In this document: positions 1 to 12,057 of the stretch, in pieces | Numbering within the stretch: position 1 is the stretch's first letter | Layout of the letters: the number at the start of each line of letters is the position of its first letter | NCBI GenBank assembly: GCA_014825775.1 | Contig: MVAQ01000154.1 | Span: 1 to 52,627, forward strand | Direction of reading: 5' to 3' | Origin: Krasilnikovozyma curviuscula | Lineage: Eukaryota; Basidiomycota; Tremellomycetes; Cystofilobasidiales; Mrakiaceae | DNA: 52,627 nucleotides | Made by a program: the position numbers and the translations under genes | The notes under the pieces: generated by a model | What the model saw: the letters and a program-made list of their open reading frames with translations, nothing else | Told to the model about the DNA's origin: nothing | The model's database searches: none

Positions 1-1543
1 GCGTGGGGGGATGGATGGCATTTGGATCCATGACCGATCGGGTGAACCGACCCAGGATGAGGGGATCGTGTAGGATAATGAGATGTTATCTAGTCTTACA
101 TCGAGGCTACAATGAACCGGAGGGGATAAAAGTCAGTAATGGGGATATCTTTTCGGCTGCATAGAGGTGAACACTCACTCAGATTCGTGCTTGATCCCAG
201 CGATGCTCAGCCTCAGGTCAGCCCTCTCCCAGATATTTACGTTATTTTCCGGGATGGAGAAGTTGACAGACCACGAGCGCGAAGGGGATGTGTCGAGGTC
301 GAACCAAGGGTAAGCTTGGAGAGGTACATCCATCTTTTCTACCCTCATCGGTTCGTGTGAGTTATCCAACCAATGTTTCCAACTCTAATTGAGAAGTGAA
401 AGGTTAGCTTTTGGGATCAGTCAATGAAAGAAAGAAATGCGAAACGCATACTAGGTGCTCAATGTCCGGCGACGAGTTGACGCCGCTGTATGCATATCCA
501 CCGTCGTACTCCTCCCCAACCTCAATGATACTATGCCCTATTTCATGCTTCAATACTAGTGCTCCGTTCAACCTCGATCTCGTCGTGATGGTAAATTCAC
601 CACCTAGCCCACCGTAGTATTCCGAGTTACCAACCAGGATGACATAGTCGCACCCGCCCTCGCCGTCGGCTTCGACACGGGAACAAAGCTTGCGCACAAA
701 CGACTTCTTGGAGCAGTACACGCCCCTTAACTCGATCCCATCGCGGTATAGCCCCAAGGGCGTGTCGAGCGGTTGGGAATGGGTTCCGATACCGCTGTCG
801 TGGGAAGGGAGGAAGAGCGCGTAGGCGTTCATGAGGGACGAGGTTGAAGCGAAGGAGCCATTGAATAGGAATATGTCATCCATGAGTCGCTGGGAGTCTG
901 AGAGGAACTTAGCGCTCTCCGAGTCTGTGTCTGCTCACAGCGGATGAGAAGCGCAAGGGTAGTTGTATTTAGATCAGCTGGATTTCTTGAAAGGAACGGG
1001 AGGTAAATGAATGGCGGATGACAATTGGAACTCACAACCATCCCCGATGACCAGTAGATTGACTCGATTCTGTGCTGGACCGGAGATGTGCAAGGGATGC
1101 AGCGTCGCTTCTTTCATCAATATCTCCTCTTCATCATTTATATCAGCTGTATCACCATTTTGAATCATCAACAATGAGTGAGGGACGGTATCGTCAGTTC
1201 CGAACGACGAACAGTGCCCCATGGCCGTTAACCACGCCTTGACCTCGACCCCGTCGGGCCTCCCTCGAGTCGGATGGAAAACAAATTCATGTATCCAAGT
1301 ATAATCTTCCTCTCGTAAACGATAAGGATTGGTGGGACGGTCGCCATGGAGATAGTGAACTTGCTTCTTATTGAGAGGGAAGAAGTTCTGAGCCGCAGAG
1401 GAAGAAGGGAGTGAGTCAATCGAAAGGATATGACAGTGTTTTGTTAGTTCGTGGGACGAGAACTTGATGGTGAGTGGTTGAGGAGAAGCTGACGTTGAGG
1501 TGGCGTAGAAAATGGGGAGGAGAAGGAGAGGGCTGAGCTTCAT
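1..1543 (-). CDS. Secreted M64 family metallopeptidase (3' end beyond window)
   Basis: Predicted secreted zinc metallopeptidase of family M64 (IgA-peptidase-like), acting outside the cell. Exons on the minus strand: 1543-1036, 930-452, 384-179, 106-1 and onward. The start at 1543 is chosen because it opens directly into a signal peptide (MKLSPLLLLP then a small-residue stretch). Residues 167-170 give GDGY at the first splice junction, followed by the family stretch ESAKFLSDSQRL. The zinc motif HEIGH lies at residues 298-302, with GEEYDGG soon after. Exon 3 resumes with SWKHWL and exon 4 with the C-terminal beta domain (DRSW). Each junction keeps frame and uses GTGAGT- or GTATGC-type donors. 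The reading frame upstream of 1543 stays open to about 1723 but lacks a better start. The gene is truncated only by the window edge. Confidence 0.88.
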
Positions 1544-1855
1544 TGTTGTCTGCTTACGGCTCCTTGAGTACTGCTGCAACTTGATATTTGAGTGTCTATT
1601 CCATCTCAGTAAGCAATTTGCTTCTGATTGGCAATGCGGTTGAATGCTGAGAAGTTCCTGCCTCAAGGCACCCCTCATGGGCTCATTCGCCACGATGCCT
1701 TTCGTAATCTTAACAAGAACCAAGTGATTACTTCCTACCTAGATATAAAGAAGAGTTATACTACTTCTTCTCTCCAACGCCTATACCGAGGATGATATCG
1801 AACAATTGCCATCCCTCACTATCACGTCTCCACCGCCAAAGACGATCGAATCGAC
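1544..1855. other. Gene-free stretch
   Basis: Upstream region of the M64 peptidase gene and 3' flank of the next minus-strand gene. I see no ORF with coding character and no repeat. Confidence 0.6.
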
Positions 1856-2625
1856 TCAATTCCGTATTGATCCATAGATTGATTCCGACGTCCGGTTGTG
1901 TTTATCCTTGAAGACGATCCTGACTTCTTTGGCGTGGTAGACGTCGTCGTGGTTGTCAGCGGTGTTCTGGAAGAAGTGCGTGAGATGGTGTGTCTTCGAT
2001 TCGACCATCAACGTCGTGAGGAGCTAGTATATTAAAGAAACCACTCAGCCTGATGTGTCTTGTCACAGCTGAAAAGAATAATGACTCAGAGAGGGATACT
2101 CACCACAATACCCAACAAGGCGTAATCCACGCCCTGCTTTTCGACCTTCCCCAACAAAATCCACCCTACATCAAAAAGCAGCACGCCCCAGAACAACATC
2201 ACGATCACACCTTCAAATACCCACAAGATAACGCTCATAACAAGTGTGCCGAACGCCATGGGTGCCGTTAGGAAGGCCGTCAAGGTGTTGTACCCCCTCG
2301 GTGAAGCGTCATAAGATGAGAGCTGCAAAGGGGTAGGAACGTACATGAGCACTAAGGCGAGGGCGATGAGGGCGACGGTGAGGAAGAGCTCGATTGCCAT
2401 GGAGGCGGCCGACACAATAGAGAGCGGGTGGGAGGGTGGTGTGAGGCCGATTAGGTGGGGTTTGGCGAGGTCGATGGGTGAGAAGGACGATCTGCACAAT
2501 GCTAGGATGTTGAATAAGACTGGCAAAGATGCTACTGATTTAGTTGTTGATGCAGCTGCTGTTGTGTCGACCAAAAGGGATGGGTACAACGCTGGTGTTG
2601 TTGCAAGGCTTTGCACTGGGTTCAT
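1856..2625 (-). CDS. Small multi-pass membrane protein, unknown function
   Basis: Two exons, 2625-2104 and 2023-1856, joined at a GTGAGT donor and a TACTAG acceptor in phase 0, give 229 residues. The first exon has a polar, Ser/Thr-rich N-terminus of about 75 residues. Hydrophobic spans follow, near residues 76-95 (FLTVALIALALVLMY), 112-135, 139-158 and across the splice junction. The C-terminal tail is hydrophilic and charged (VRIVFKDKHNRTSES). I do not recognise the family; the pattern suggests three or four transmembrane helices. A methionine at about residue 76, directly before the first strong helix, could be an alternative start. A TATA box lies 97 nt upstream of the chosen ATG. Confidence 0.7.
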
Positions 2626-3580
2626 TCGAGAGAGGAAATTGAGGTTGGTAAAGTTGAGACTTTAATGTTCAGGGTTCCTGTAACTCATGTTCTCTGGTAC
2701 CCTTGAGGGGATAGCTTCCTTCTTTATATACGGTGGGACTGCTTGACCGCTTGCGGTGGAGACAATTACGCGGAGACGACGTCAAGCGAGAAAGAAAATT
2801 CGTCAATATCGCCGTGGACAAAGGAAAGGAGGATGGAATCTGTGCTCGGTGCTGATTAGGTGAGTACGACGTACGAACTTGCCTGACCCGAATAAAAGAA
2901 AGGAGTCGGGAGGATTTGAGTTTGGACCGGGAGGGCTGCAGTATTATTATTTAGAAATTGGTTATTTGCTTATAATGTGGAAGTTGTAGAAACAAGGGAA
3001 ACTTTCAAAAAGTTTCCATAGCATTCTCAGTTTCATAAGTAGTGCTAGAGATAGAGACTAATGACAAACAGTATTGCGCTCGATTTACACATCCCGACTC
3101 TCTGTACCCCGTAAGTCATCCGGGACCGTATCACAACATACGGACTCAGGTAGTATTAAACGGTAAGAAGCTACTCAGTCAAGATCTATGCTGGTTCATA
3201 CTTTTGAGAAGCCATCAAAAATCGTCACAAAATACTGATCGCGCGCCTTGATGTTTGTTTACCCACTTCTTTTTCTCAGCAAGCGAATTTCATCATTATT
3301 TTATAAATTAATTATCAAAAATCCCTTCTTCTATGTTAGAAGCAAAGGCTGCTGTCTTTCACCGTGACGGCTGCTTTGCAAACGGAATGACGAAGTTCTG
3401 GATCACATGGAAACCACACTTGACTCAACCTTGGACTTTTTTTTTTAAATTCCTTCCTCAACACACTCAAGAGGTGAAGAACTCCCAGGCTATTCGTTTA
3501 TTGCATCTAGGTAGTTAGTCGGCTTGATCACGACCAACAGGTTTCCCAGACTTCCAGACTTCCCCACCTGCTCAAGAAAA
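2626..3580. other. Gene-free divergent intergenic region
   Basis: Shared upstream region of the membrane-protein gene (minus) and the DAHP synthase gene (plus). It contains AT-rich patches around 2940-2990 and 3290-3330. Short ORFs here have no recognisable product. Confidence 0.6.
2722..2730 (-). promoter_or_regulatory. TATA box of the 1856-2625 gene
   Basis: On the minus strand this reads TATATAAAG, 97 nt before the ATG at 2625. Position and sequence fit a core promoter. No transcription start can be placed from sequence alone. Confidence 0.45.
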
Positions 3581-5585
3581 ATGTCGACAATGAATGATGA
3601 AACATGGACTCCTTCGAGCTGGAGATCCAAAGCCGTCGCGCAGGTACATTTTACTTTCTCTCCTATTTTCAAAAGGGTCATTTACTTACTTTATCTTGAG
3701 CTATACAGGATGTTGTCTACAAAAACCAAGAAAAACTAGCACAGTGCGTTGCTTTCCTATTCCCAGTATTTCGTCGAGACTGACGAGCTTTGAACTGAGA
3801 CAGGACTCTATCAAAGCTTCAAACGTTACCACCGTTGGTATCCTCGGCTGAGGTGCTGAGGCTGAGGAGTCATTTGGCTCAAGTTGCCAAAGGCGAGAAG
3901 TTTCTGTTGCAAGGTTAGTCTCCCCGCATTGCTTTTCTCTAGCTCGCTGGAATTTTCTCACATCACCGTTTTATATCAGGTGGTGACTGTGCAGAGTCGT
4001 TTGATGGATGTACAGAGGTAAATTTCTCTATCCAGCTCCATGAATAGTCTAAGAAAAGCTGCTGAGAGCATACCAACGTCTACTATTGGTGGCCGATTGT
4101 CTTTGTGCAGGACCAAATTAAAAACAATATCTCCCTCCTCCTCCTCATGTCCCTGATCATTGTCTGGGGTGGACGTAAGCCAGTAGTTAGGATCGCTCGT
4201 ATCGCTGGTTCGTCTCCTCCCTTCCCTTTGAAACAAACTCTTCACTGATCTCATCGCAACACAGGACAGCACGCGAAACCTCGTTCATCGGCATTTGAGA
4301 CTATCAAAGTTGCGAAAACAAATGAAGATGGTACAAAAACGGTTGAGGAGAAGAAAGTAATGAGCTATCGAGGAGACAATGTCAACGGGCTCGACGTGGA
4401 CGATCGTGAGGCCGATCCAGAACGACTACTTGGGTGAGTCAATACGTTCTCATCAGTACTTTTGAATGGTTTCTGACAAGAGGAATAAAAAAGATCTTAT
4501 TTTCACTCGTGCGCGACGCTCAACTACATCCGCGTCCTCCTTTCCCCACCCTCAACCTTCGCATCCCTCCGACAACCATCCACCTGGTCGTTCTCACACG
4601 TTCGCTCTGCGGCCTTACTAGCGGAGTTCAACAGCATCGTGTCCAGTCTCAGCGACGCGTTGGATTTTATGGATGTGATTGGCGCCGCGGGGAACGAGGC
4701 GCTTGAAGGTGTCGAGCTGTTTACAAGTCACGAGGGGCTCATGCTGGAGTATGAGGAGAAGCTTACGAGAAAAATGGTGATTCCATCCACTGAGAAGGGG
4801 ACGGTGAGCAAGGAGGGGTGGTTCGATACGAGCGCGCATTTTTTGTGGATTGGCGATCGGACCAGACAAATTGATGGTGCTCAGTGGGTCTCGCTTCCGT
4901 TCTTCTGTCAATGATTTTCTTATAACTGTTTTTCTCTTTCTGAAAAAAACCCTTTCTCATCAACAGCGTCAACTTCTTCCGTGGGATCGAAGACCCCATT
5001 GGCCTCAAGGTAGGACCGACTATGGCGCCGTCGGAGCTAATCGAAATGCTGGATATCCTCGACCCATACCACCAACCTGGCAAAGTAACATTGATATTCC
5101 GATACGGTGCCAAGAAGATCGACCAATTCCTCGCGTCTCACTTGCAGGCCATCAAATCGACAACCCACTTGCCTTGCTTGGTGACGGATGCAATGCACGG
5201 CAATACCATCACTTCGACAACCCACCCAGGCGTCAAAACACGCCAGTTCGAGGATATTATTCTTGAGATTGTCGCATCGATCCGCATCTTTAGGGAGGAG
5301 GGCATGCACTGGGGCGGCGTGCACCTTGAGATGACGGGCGAGGTCGACAAGCAGGGATTCAGCGTCACAGAGTGCACGGGCGGGTCGATGGCGCTGAAAG
5401 AGGATGATCTTGCGCTGAGGTACAACTCAAGGTGTGATCCGAGGTTGAACCACGAACAGAGTCTGGACGTTGCGTTTTTGGTTAGCGACGCGCTCAAGGC
5501 GCAGAGGAAAGGTACGGATATCGGCGAGAGCGAAGCGATTCTAATGGATGCACTGGTCAAGAGACAGGCTGGAAGAATAGCGTGA
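3581..5585 (+). CDS. Class II (plant/microbial AroA-II type) DAHP synthase
   Basis: 3-deoxy-D-arabino-heptulosonate-7-phosphate synthase: condenses phosphoenolpyruvate with erythrose 4-phosphate, the first step of the shikimate pathway to aromatic amino acids. Eight exons: 3581-3643, 3709-3743, 3804-3913, 3980-4017, 4111-4207, 4265-4433, 4494-4883, 4967-5585; 506 residues. The N-terminus reads TWTPSSWRSKAVAQ, then LPPLVSSAEVLRLR and FLLQGGDCAESF across two junctions. Further class II signatures are RIARIAGQHAKPRS, YRGDNVNG, HSCATLNYIR, TDAMHGNT, HWGGVHLEMTG and CDPRLNHEQ. The four metal ligands known for the class are all present: Cys of GGDCAE, His of DAMHGN, Glu of HLEMTG and Asp of CDPRLN. 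Exons of 35 and 38 nt make automated models error-prone. The stop codon is only 68 nt from that of the convergent asparaginase gene. Confidence 0.96.
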
Positions 5586-5653
5586 AATGTACCTCTGCCT
5601 TGCTATTGATTGTGGAATACAACAGTTCATGGATGGTTCAACGCAAGTGATTG

Positions 5654-8096
5654 TTACGGCTGATGTGACTCGACATCGTACCCTGCTTCTGCCCAAATAC
5701 TCAAATCTCCACCCCGTTTGATAAGATTCGACACCGCCAGGGTAGCAAATCCACCATCAATGTCTTGTCCAGCAAGTATGGCTCCCGTTTTACGCAGTAC
5801 TTGGACGGTTGATAAGTGGTTCTGACGAGCAGCCTAGAAGTTAGGAAAGGAATGTTCAGTTTCTGAGAAGTAGATGGAATGTGAAAAGCAAACTGACGTA
5901 GTATAAGGCGGTATGGGACAGAGTGTCTCGTTGATGGACTAAGGCACCGTGAGCGAGAAGATACTCGCAGCAATCGACGGAACCATACAGGGCGCAGATG
6001 TGTCTACAGGATGACCTCTCAACATAGAACTGTATCAACGAGAAATGAAACTGTTTACTCACAGTGGTATATGACTGCTATCTTCGGCATTATTCAAACA
6101 ACTCAAGTCTCCATCCAATTTCTCTATCAGGTTGCTCAGGCTGTTCACATCGTCGATCTGACACGCCGCCCGAATCAGCTGAGGGATGATCGTCACTTCC
6201 AATAGACGCACATCTTTATCCAACGTAGACCACGAGGCCACTTCCTTTCCCTTGGCGGAAACTGGAATCTGTTCAGATGTGTCTTTGGAGATGTGTGAAA
6301 TGAGCTGGTGGATCCTGGTGAGGCCGTTGGTGAGAGAGGCACTTGATTCTGATTTCACTTTTGGTTCAGAAATTTCACCTCGGAGGGGTTTGGAGATGAG
6401 GGAGCGTATTTCAGTAGGTGAGAGCTCTTTGGAGCAGAGGTACGAAAGTTTGGCTAATGCACATTCGGTGGTGAGGTCACCTCCAGGAACGACGCCGACT
6501 TGAAGCTGAATAAAGTAAAGAGGTTAAAGATCAGGTTGATTTATCAAAATAAAAGCAGACTTACCAGAGCGTATCCACCAGCGTACACCGCAGAAACACT
6601 TCCAGTAGCACTCTGAGTAATGTTGACGACCACGATACCCTTTTCATATGCCTCTTTCAAAACTCCAAGCACATTTGCATCCTCCCTCATATTACCGGCT
6701 CCAAACGTCTCAATCACGACGCCTCGCAAACCTTCCCACTGGAAGAATTGGCGGAAGAACTCTGTCGACATGCCTGGGAACACTTTAAGGATGGCGATGT
6801 TCTCACAAAGCTTCGAATGGGCACTGAAGGATCGCAGGACCGCTGAAGGGTGAAGAATTTCAGACCAGGATATCTCTGGATTGATTCCAACTTTGACAAG
6901 CGGCGGGAAGTTCGGTGAGGAGAAGGCATCGAACGAGTCGCTGCTGGACTTCGTCGTCCTGTTTCCTCGAAAGAGCTGGAAGTTGAAGTACAGCGTCACT
7001 TCTGGGATGACGTAGGATCCTGCGAGTATCAGAGCCACCAGAAGATTTTCAACTGCGTCGGCTTTGAACAGATCAGGGAGGAAAAAAGGCGCGGTCGTCA
7101 GTATCTAATTGCAACATGACAAGTTTAGGCAGTGAAAACTCACTTCGTAGAGAAGAGAGCGGTATCTGACTACCCGTTACTATCACACTTTTACCTAGAT
7201 CTTGAAGCAAGAAAGATAGCGCTGAAGCCGTGTAAGCCATCGTGTCTGTACCTTTAATTTGAGAATCAGAGTGCGCAACAAAACACAGAATGCAGAATTC
7301 AGGTCAGCGACAGACGTTAGTGACCAATAAATAAGGTGAAAGGTTATGCTTACCATGGAGAATCAAAAAGCCGTCCCAGTTAGCGTAGTTTAGTTCGACA
7401 TCCCTAGCTAGCCGGATCCAGTTCGAGAAGGAGATATGGGACGAGTCGATGAGCGGTTTGTACTCTGAGATTGCATACCTTATCCTACGTCCTACCAAGC
7501 AAAGAACCATATATGAAGATTAGTGTGCGTGGAGTACAGAACGACCAGAGCATTGTGGGTGGTGGTGGTGGGGACGACTGAAGTGAGGATACTCACCTGA
7601 TTTCGTTGGAGGAGTAATCAATGTAGGTAACATTTCTCTTTTTGAAGTTCCATCAGGATTGGAGGTGATTACTTCAGAAAGTGTATGGGGTGGTGGACCG
7701 ATGTTGACAGCTGGAGAAGTCGACCCTGATGCTGAGGATGAAGCATGCCATGTTCTGAATCGGTTGATGTCACCTGAATGAGACCAAATCTTACCAATTA
7801 AGTACATTATCACTTGTCAGTTAGAAATCTTGGTCATGAACGAGATCGATAGGATTTCAACTCACAGAATCTCCTAAGGGGTCATGAAACCTCGCCTGAG
7901 CTCGTAGTGTAGCTTCCAAGAAGCCTGTTTCTGGTACATACCCCTTTTCAGGGTGATGAAGCATCCCAATCGTTCCACCGGTATACAGAACTAGCACCCT
8001 AGACTCTATCAGAGCAGCACGAAGGGAAAAAATTTAGACTACTGTGGGAAGACTTGGGGAGATTTCAGATTTCTAACCGTGGTCGAAAGCAGCCAT
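5654..8096 (-). CDS. Type I asparaginase with C-terminal ankyrin region (60 kDa lysophospholipase-like)
   Basis: Predicted cytosolic L-asparaginase, related to the mammalian ASPG / 60 kDa lysophospholipase group. Nine exons on minus: 8096-8078, 8005-7866, 7789-7597, 7491-7354, 7251-7144, 7061-6565, 6505-6063, 6003-5898, 5833-5654; 607 residues. The first catalytic motif is YTGGTIG with Thr18 and the second is HGTDTMAYTASAL around residue 163. Both, with the following TGSQIPL, mark the catalytic asparaginase fold. After about residue 500 come ankyrin-like helices (PLHICALYGSVDCCEYLLAHGA, HTALYYAARQNHLSTVQVL). The exon 5-6 junction (CGAA to CCGACG) gives LRTDAVENLL; this acceptor is the least certain. 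The exon 8 donor GTCAGT is weak but in frame. The gene is tail to tail with DAHP synthase. Confidence 0.92.
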
Positions 8097-8610
8097 TTGG
8101 AAACGTTGATTTCTTCAGTCTTTGAAGGAAAGCTGAGCCTGAGTTGACAAATGGTGTTCGACTCTACTTAGGTGCTTCTTGCGCCACTTATGTGAACAAA
8201 ATTGTTGGAAAATTGTGAAAACTGTATGTTTTCTTTGGAATCAGGATGGAATAGAAAATACTTTCTGAAAGGCTTATCTAGCTTCCATTGGTGTTATTAA
8301 AAGCCGACTCGAACTGAAGCGGAAGATGGACCGCCGAGCGATGTGGACGCCTCAAAATCAAAACAAAGGTCATAGTACAAACAAGGCGAAACCTCCGAAC
8401 AAGGAGAAGGTTTTGTTTTATGGGTCACCCTGTATTGAAATGTGGCCGTGAGAAAGGGGGAATATTATTCGTTTGCAGTCTCGGACACTTTGGTAGAGAC
8501 AAGACGGTTACAAGTACGATAATTATATTCGTACACCCATTCGATAAAATATTTTAACTTTCAAATATAAATTCTAAAGCCCAACGATGTCCGAACTCAT
8601 CTCTCCATCT
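8097..8610. other. Gene-free stretch
   Basis: Lies between the asparaginase start and the stop of the acetyltransferase gene, both minus strand. It should hold the asparaginase promoter and the 3' UTR of the next gene. A moderately AT-rich patch runs near 8515-8580. No gene is seen. Confidence 0.6.
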
Positions 8611-9805
8611 CTAGTTCAGATTGTCCCACCCAGATTTCTGGAGTCCAACCCACTGGCCAACCCAGCCCAGACCCAAAGCCCTCAGACCAACGTATTCACC
8701 ACGGGTGCCATCTTTGACCTTAAAGCTGAACTTCTTGAAGATCCTGATAGCGTTGGGCTGCGTCTTGATAATGGGTGCGACGACTTCAGTGATTGGTGAA
8801 CCTGGCGCAAAGACGCGTGATAAAGCGGCAGAGAGGAGTGCCGAGCCGACGGTCGTTCGACGGTAGAGAAGATCTACGTGAAAGTGACGGATCTTGGCGA
8901 GATTGGAAGGTGGGGTAGAGGATTGAGGAGCCAGAGGAGAGGACTTCTTTGCTCTAGATCTCAGCGCGTTGGTTTTCTTGTTTCCTGTAGCAGCTTCAGC
9001 TGCAGCTTTCTCCTCTTCCTCTTCTTTTCTTTTCAGCACCTCCTTGGCATACTCCTGCGCCTGCTCCTTTTCCTTCTTCTTGCTATCCCAGCCGGTTTCA
9101 CCGAGAATTACAGCATCTTTCTGTCCGAACTCCTCAGAGGCTCGGGAACCAGCATCACAGGCAATGAGGGCAATAACGTTGCCTTTGTGGACGTAGACGA
9201 GGAAGGATGAGAAGGCGGAAGCTGAGTAATATTCTGCTGGGTTGATGAGATCTGGTGCACCCATGGTGAGACGGAGCTGCTTCTCGTAGTGCGAACGGTG
9301 GAGCCTGTAGACAGGGAGAGAGTCAACAAACTGAATTTCAATATCCAAGAACCCCATATGGACTCACCATTCGAAGCCAAACATGATTGGGACGGCGGTT
9401 GAGAAGAAGGCCTAGTGTGGAGTATAAAGCTGGTCAGATCTGCCATGTCATTCATGAGAAACCAACATCGCTCTGAACTCACGAACAACGGTGAGATATA
9501 AGTGAGCTTAAATTCAGCCTTGGGATACCAGTCCATGAGGTGCATGAACCCGAGAGAGAGAACGAGCCATATAGCCAGAACCTTCGGGTTCCAATATGCT
9601 GTCCCACCAAACAATGATCAGTCCAGCATTCTACCAAATGCTCAATATAAAATTGCTTACATTGCAAGTTGGCAGCAGTGAGCTGCTCCATGGCACTACT
9701 CCCAATCAACAACCTCGCCGACTTGAGGTCCTGAGCGCGGAACGGTCGAACACCATCGACACTTTCCAGCGAGGGCTCTGGCACTGAGACTTGGGTAGAA
9801 GGCAT
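8611..9805 (-). CDS. GNAT-type N-acetyltransferase-domain protein with membrane segments
   Basis: Exons on minus: 9805-9661, 9598-9483, 9411-9368, 9304-8611; 332 residues. The C-terminal part has the GNAT acetyl-CoA loop (RRTTVGSALLSAALSRVF), preceded by the beta strand IRHFHVDLL and followed by NAIRIFKKFSF. A Lys/Glu-rich coiled stretch of about 60 residues (KKKEKEQAQEYAKEVLKRK) is inserted before the acetyl-CoA loop. The N-terminal third carries two hydrophobic segments (VLAIWLVLSLGFMHLM and AFFSTAVPIMFGF), so the protein may be membrane-anchored. The substrate cannot be told from sequence. Exon 3 is only 44 nt. A conserved fungal family is likely, but I cannot name it. Confidence 0.82.
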
Positions 9806-10175
9806 AGTTTTGGAAACACCTTTTCAGTTTTCTTGAGGTGGTCGTTTGCTGCTGGCAACCGGAAGGGGAGAAAAGATTTCTTCTGCAAAACCGTGTTGCT
9901 GGGTTCGCCACAACAAGCTAATTGCAAATGGGATGTGTTCGCAACGTGTGTTGTTTCGTCGCTGCCGCCAAGTTTCACTTGAGACCGACGCCGGGAGGTT
10001 CTGTTTGTTTACAAATTGTTGTTGCTGGAAGGTGCGCGAAGGAGAAAAGTTTGAAAGGAACAGAAGTTCCTGCAACTGAAAATGATAAAGCAAGCAAGTG
10101 TGCACCAAATGTCCCACAGAGCAGAGCTAAAGCAAAGTTAGGTCTAATTAATATTCTAATCTCTCAGCTTCTACA
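9806..10175. other. Gene-free stretch
   Basis: Upstream of the acetyltransferase gene and downstream of the acyltransferase gene, both minus strand. Short open frames occur on both strands without recognisable products. Confidence 0.55.
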
Positions 10176-11756
10176 TCAAGGAGACGTAAACTGGGCCATC
10201 GTAGTCCCTCCACCTCGCCGACTCCACGCATCACTCATTCCCAGCCCGGGTAACACCAGCCACAGCGTCGTCCATATGGATCCTAACTTCCCTGAAACCC
10301 GTCTCCCAGTAGTCTTGTAAATGACTTGTTCTGAGTAGAGACCGATAGGCTGGATGCAGAAATAAAGCAAGTATCTGGAATTCGTTTGTAAGAAGAAGCG
10401 TAATCAGCGCACAACTCCTTCCGAGAGAGGAGGGGTATAGAAGAGCGAGGACTCAACGCTTTGAACATGTAAATTCCGTCTGCATCTTTACCACCATATG
10501 CTAAAGCATGCATGAGACCTGACATGAAGAACGCGCCAAATGTCCCACCAAAGTGTCCGAAGACGCGCTTTCCCCCGTTGTAGCCTAAATATTCGATTGT
10601 AGGTCTGAAGAGACAGTGATACCTGTCGTCACAAGAAGATATATACATGTGTATATATGGTTAGCTCCTGATCTGTACTGAACTGGAAAAAAGGTGGGAG
10701 TCTCACCTCTGCTTCCAGAATGAATGCAAGCTGTCCGTCTTCCAGATGGAAGAGAAGAGTTGTCCACAGTACAGCTCTTTCTTACACGGGTCTTTCGCGA
10801 ATAGTATCTTGACGATTGAAACCACATGAAGTGTTGCAGCCGCTGAAACCATCACGTAGCCGGCGAGCGAGCACGCTAACAACACCGCCGCCACAAACGT
10901 CGGTAGAGCTGGGAATCGAAAGCCAAACCAAACGCCGAGATCTAACGGCTGGAAGATGGTACCCAAATGAGCAGTTCGGATGGTTTTGAATTGCGGGTGG
11001 AGAGAATGTGGGATCCGGAGGAAGGGAATGATGATGAGGCACAATATGAAGGCCTTAACGTGTCGCCAAATGCCCTCCGATCGGGACTTGGCCGGTCGGA
11101 GAGTTGGGTCGAAGTAGTCCATCTTCGGGCCGTTATTAAACCCGACGGCCCGGTAGGAGAAGAGGTAGGTGGTGCTCATCATCAGCCGCTGCGCGACCGT
11201 GTCGACCTTGTTTTCGTCGCTGGCTTCATCATCCTGCGTGACACCGTATCCAACCCACTGTGGTCGTTCCTTCATGAGGCCAACTTCGATCGCTCGGAGT
11301 GCCCAAAAGATACAGTTTAGTCGCGGCCCCCACATGTTGCCTCGCTTCTCGAACGGCAGCTCGACGACAAAGCCAAGGTAGTAGCAGACCGAGACGGCGA
11401 TGGGGATCAGGGCGTAGCGCTGGTACTGCGTCTGAGCAGGGCTCGGGTGGAAGAGGAGGAAACCAATGAAGATAACAGGGGAAGCGTACAACAAGAACCT
11501 GTATGGAGAGGAGATGGAATGGACCCGTTCAGTCGGCTGGAAGTAAGGAGGCGATGCAGCGAGTGCGCTAGCGGAACGAATAAGGGAGAGCGAGCTCACC
11601 AGACACCCATGAGATAGTCTGGCATGATGTACTGACGGGCTTCATCCCAGTAGATGGCGCCGAGGAGATCGGATCTGTACGGGACATCATCAGTTGATGC
11701 ACGGCCCTGATGATCTTCAACCAAGGAAATAGAACGAGGGCTCACAGGCTCAACAT
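10176..11756 (-). CDS. Wax-synthase-like membrane-bound O-acyltransferase (MBOAT)
   Basis: Predicted integral ER-membrane acyltransferase of the wax synthase / MBOAT type found in fungal lipid and terpenoid pathways. Exons on minus: 11756-11746, 11674-11600, 11498-10707, 10622-10458, 10374-10176; 413 residues. Family features are the helix-rich body, the stretch MWGPRLNCIFWALRAIEVG, the motif DSLHSFWKQRYHCLFRP across a splice site, and the catalytic-His region FFMSGLMHALAYG. The end is a helical QPIGLYSEQV segment. The usual FWGRRWHQ is here FWKQRYHCLF. The start is uncertain: an 11-nt first exon (MLSL) joined through a 71-nt intron is preferred. The frame is also open without that intron to an ATG at 11805, which would add a 40-residue polar extension. 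The acyl acceptor is unknown. Confidence 0.85.
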
Positions 11757-12057
11757 GGCCACCAGAGCTCTCTAGAGATCTGGTCAGACCCTGAGAGAGA
11801 TACACCCCACTCTACTTAAGCTGTACCCGGGCGAATGAGCTTGTGCGAGCTCCCTTCTCCGTGCCGCCAGCCAACCGTGAGATCAGACCGGTCAAGCTCT
11901 GAGTGCTGGTTCTTTACCTTTCTATTTCGGATGCTCGGTTGGTTGAGTCTGAGCGAGTCTTCTTGGCGCTTTTAAAATGCACAACCTTGACGTGGTTGGC
12001 TTCTAGTTTGATTCGCCGACGCCTCAGTCGCCCTGACCAACACTACCACCCAAAAAA
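11757..12057. other. Divergent promoter region
   Basis: About 300 nt separate the acyltransferase start (minus) from the chalcone-isomerase-fold gene (plus). No ORF of note. The region should carry both promoters. Confidence 0.6.

Noticed and set aside
11746..11805. Longer N-terminus for the acyltransferase from ATG 11805
   Set aside because: Adds a polar, non-conserved extension; a 71-nt intron with good signals gives a shorter start. Kept only as an alternative.
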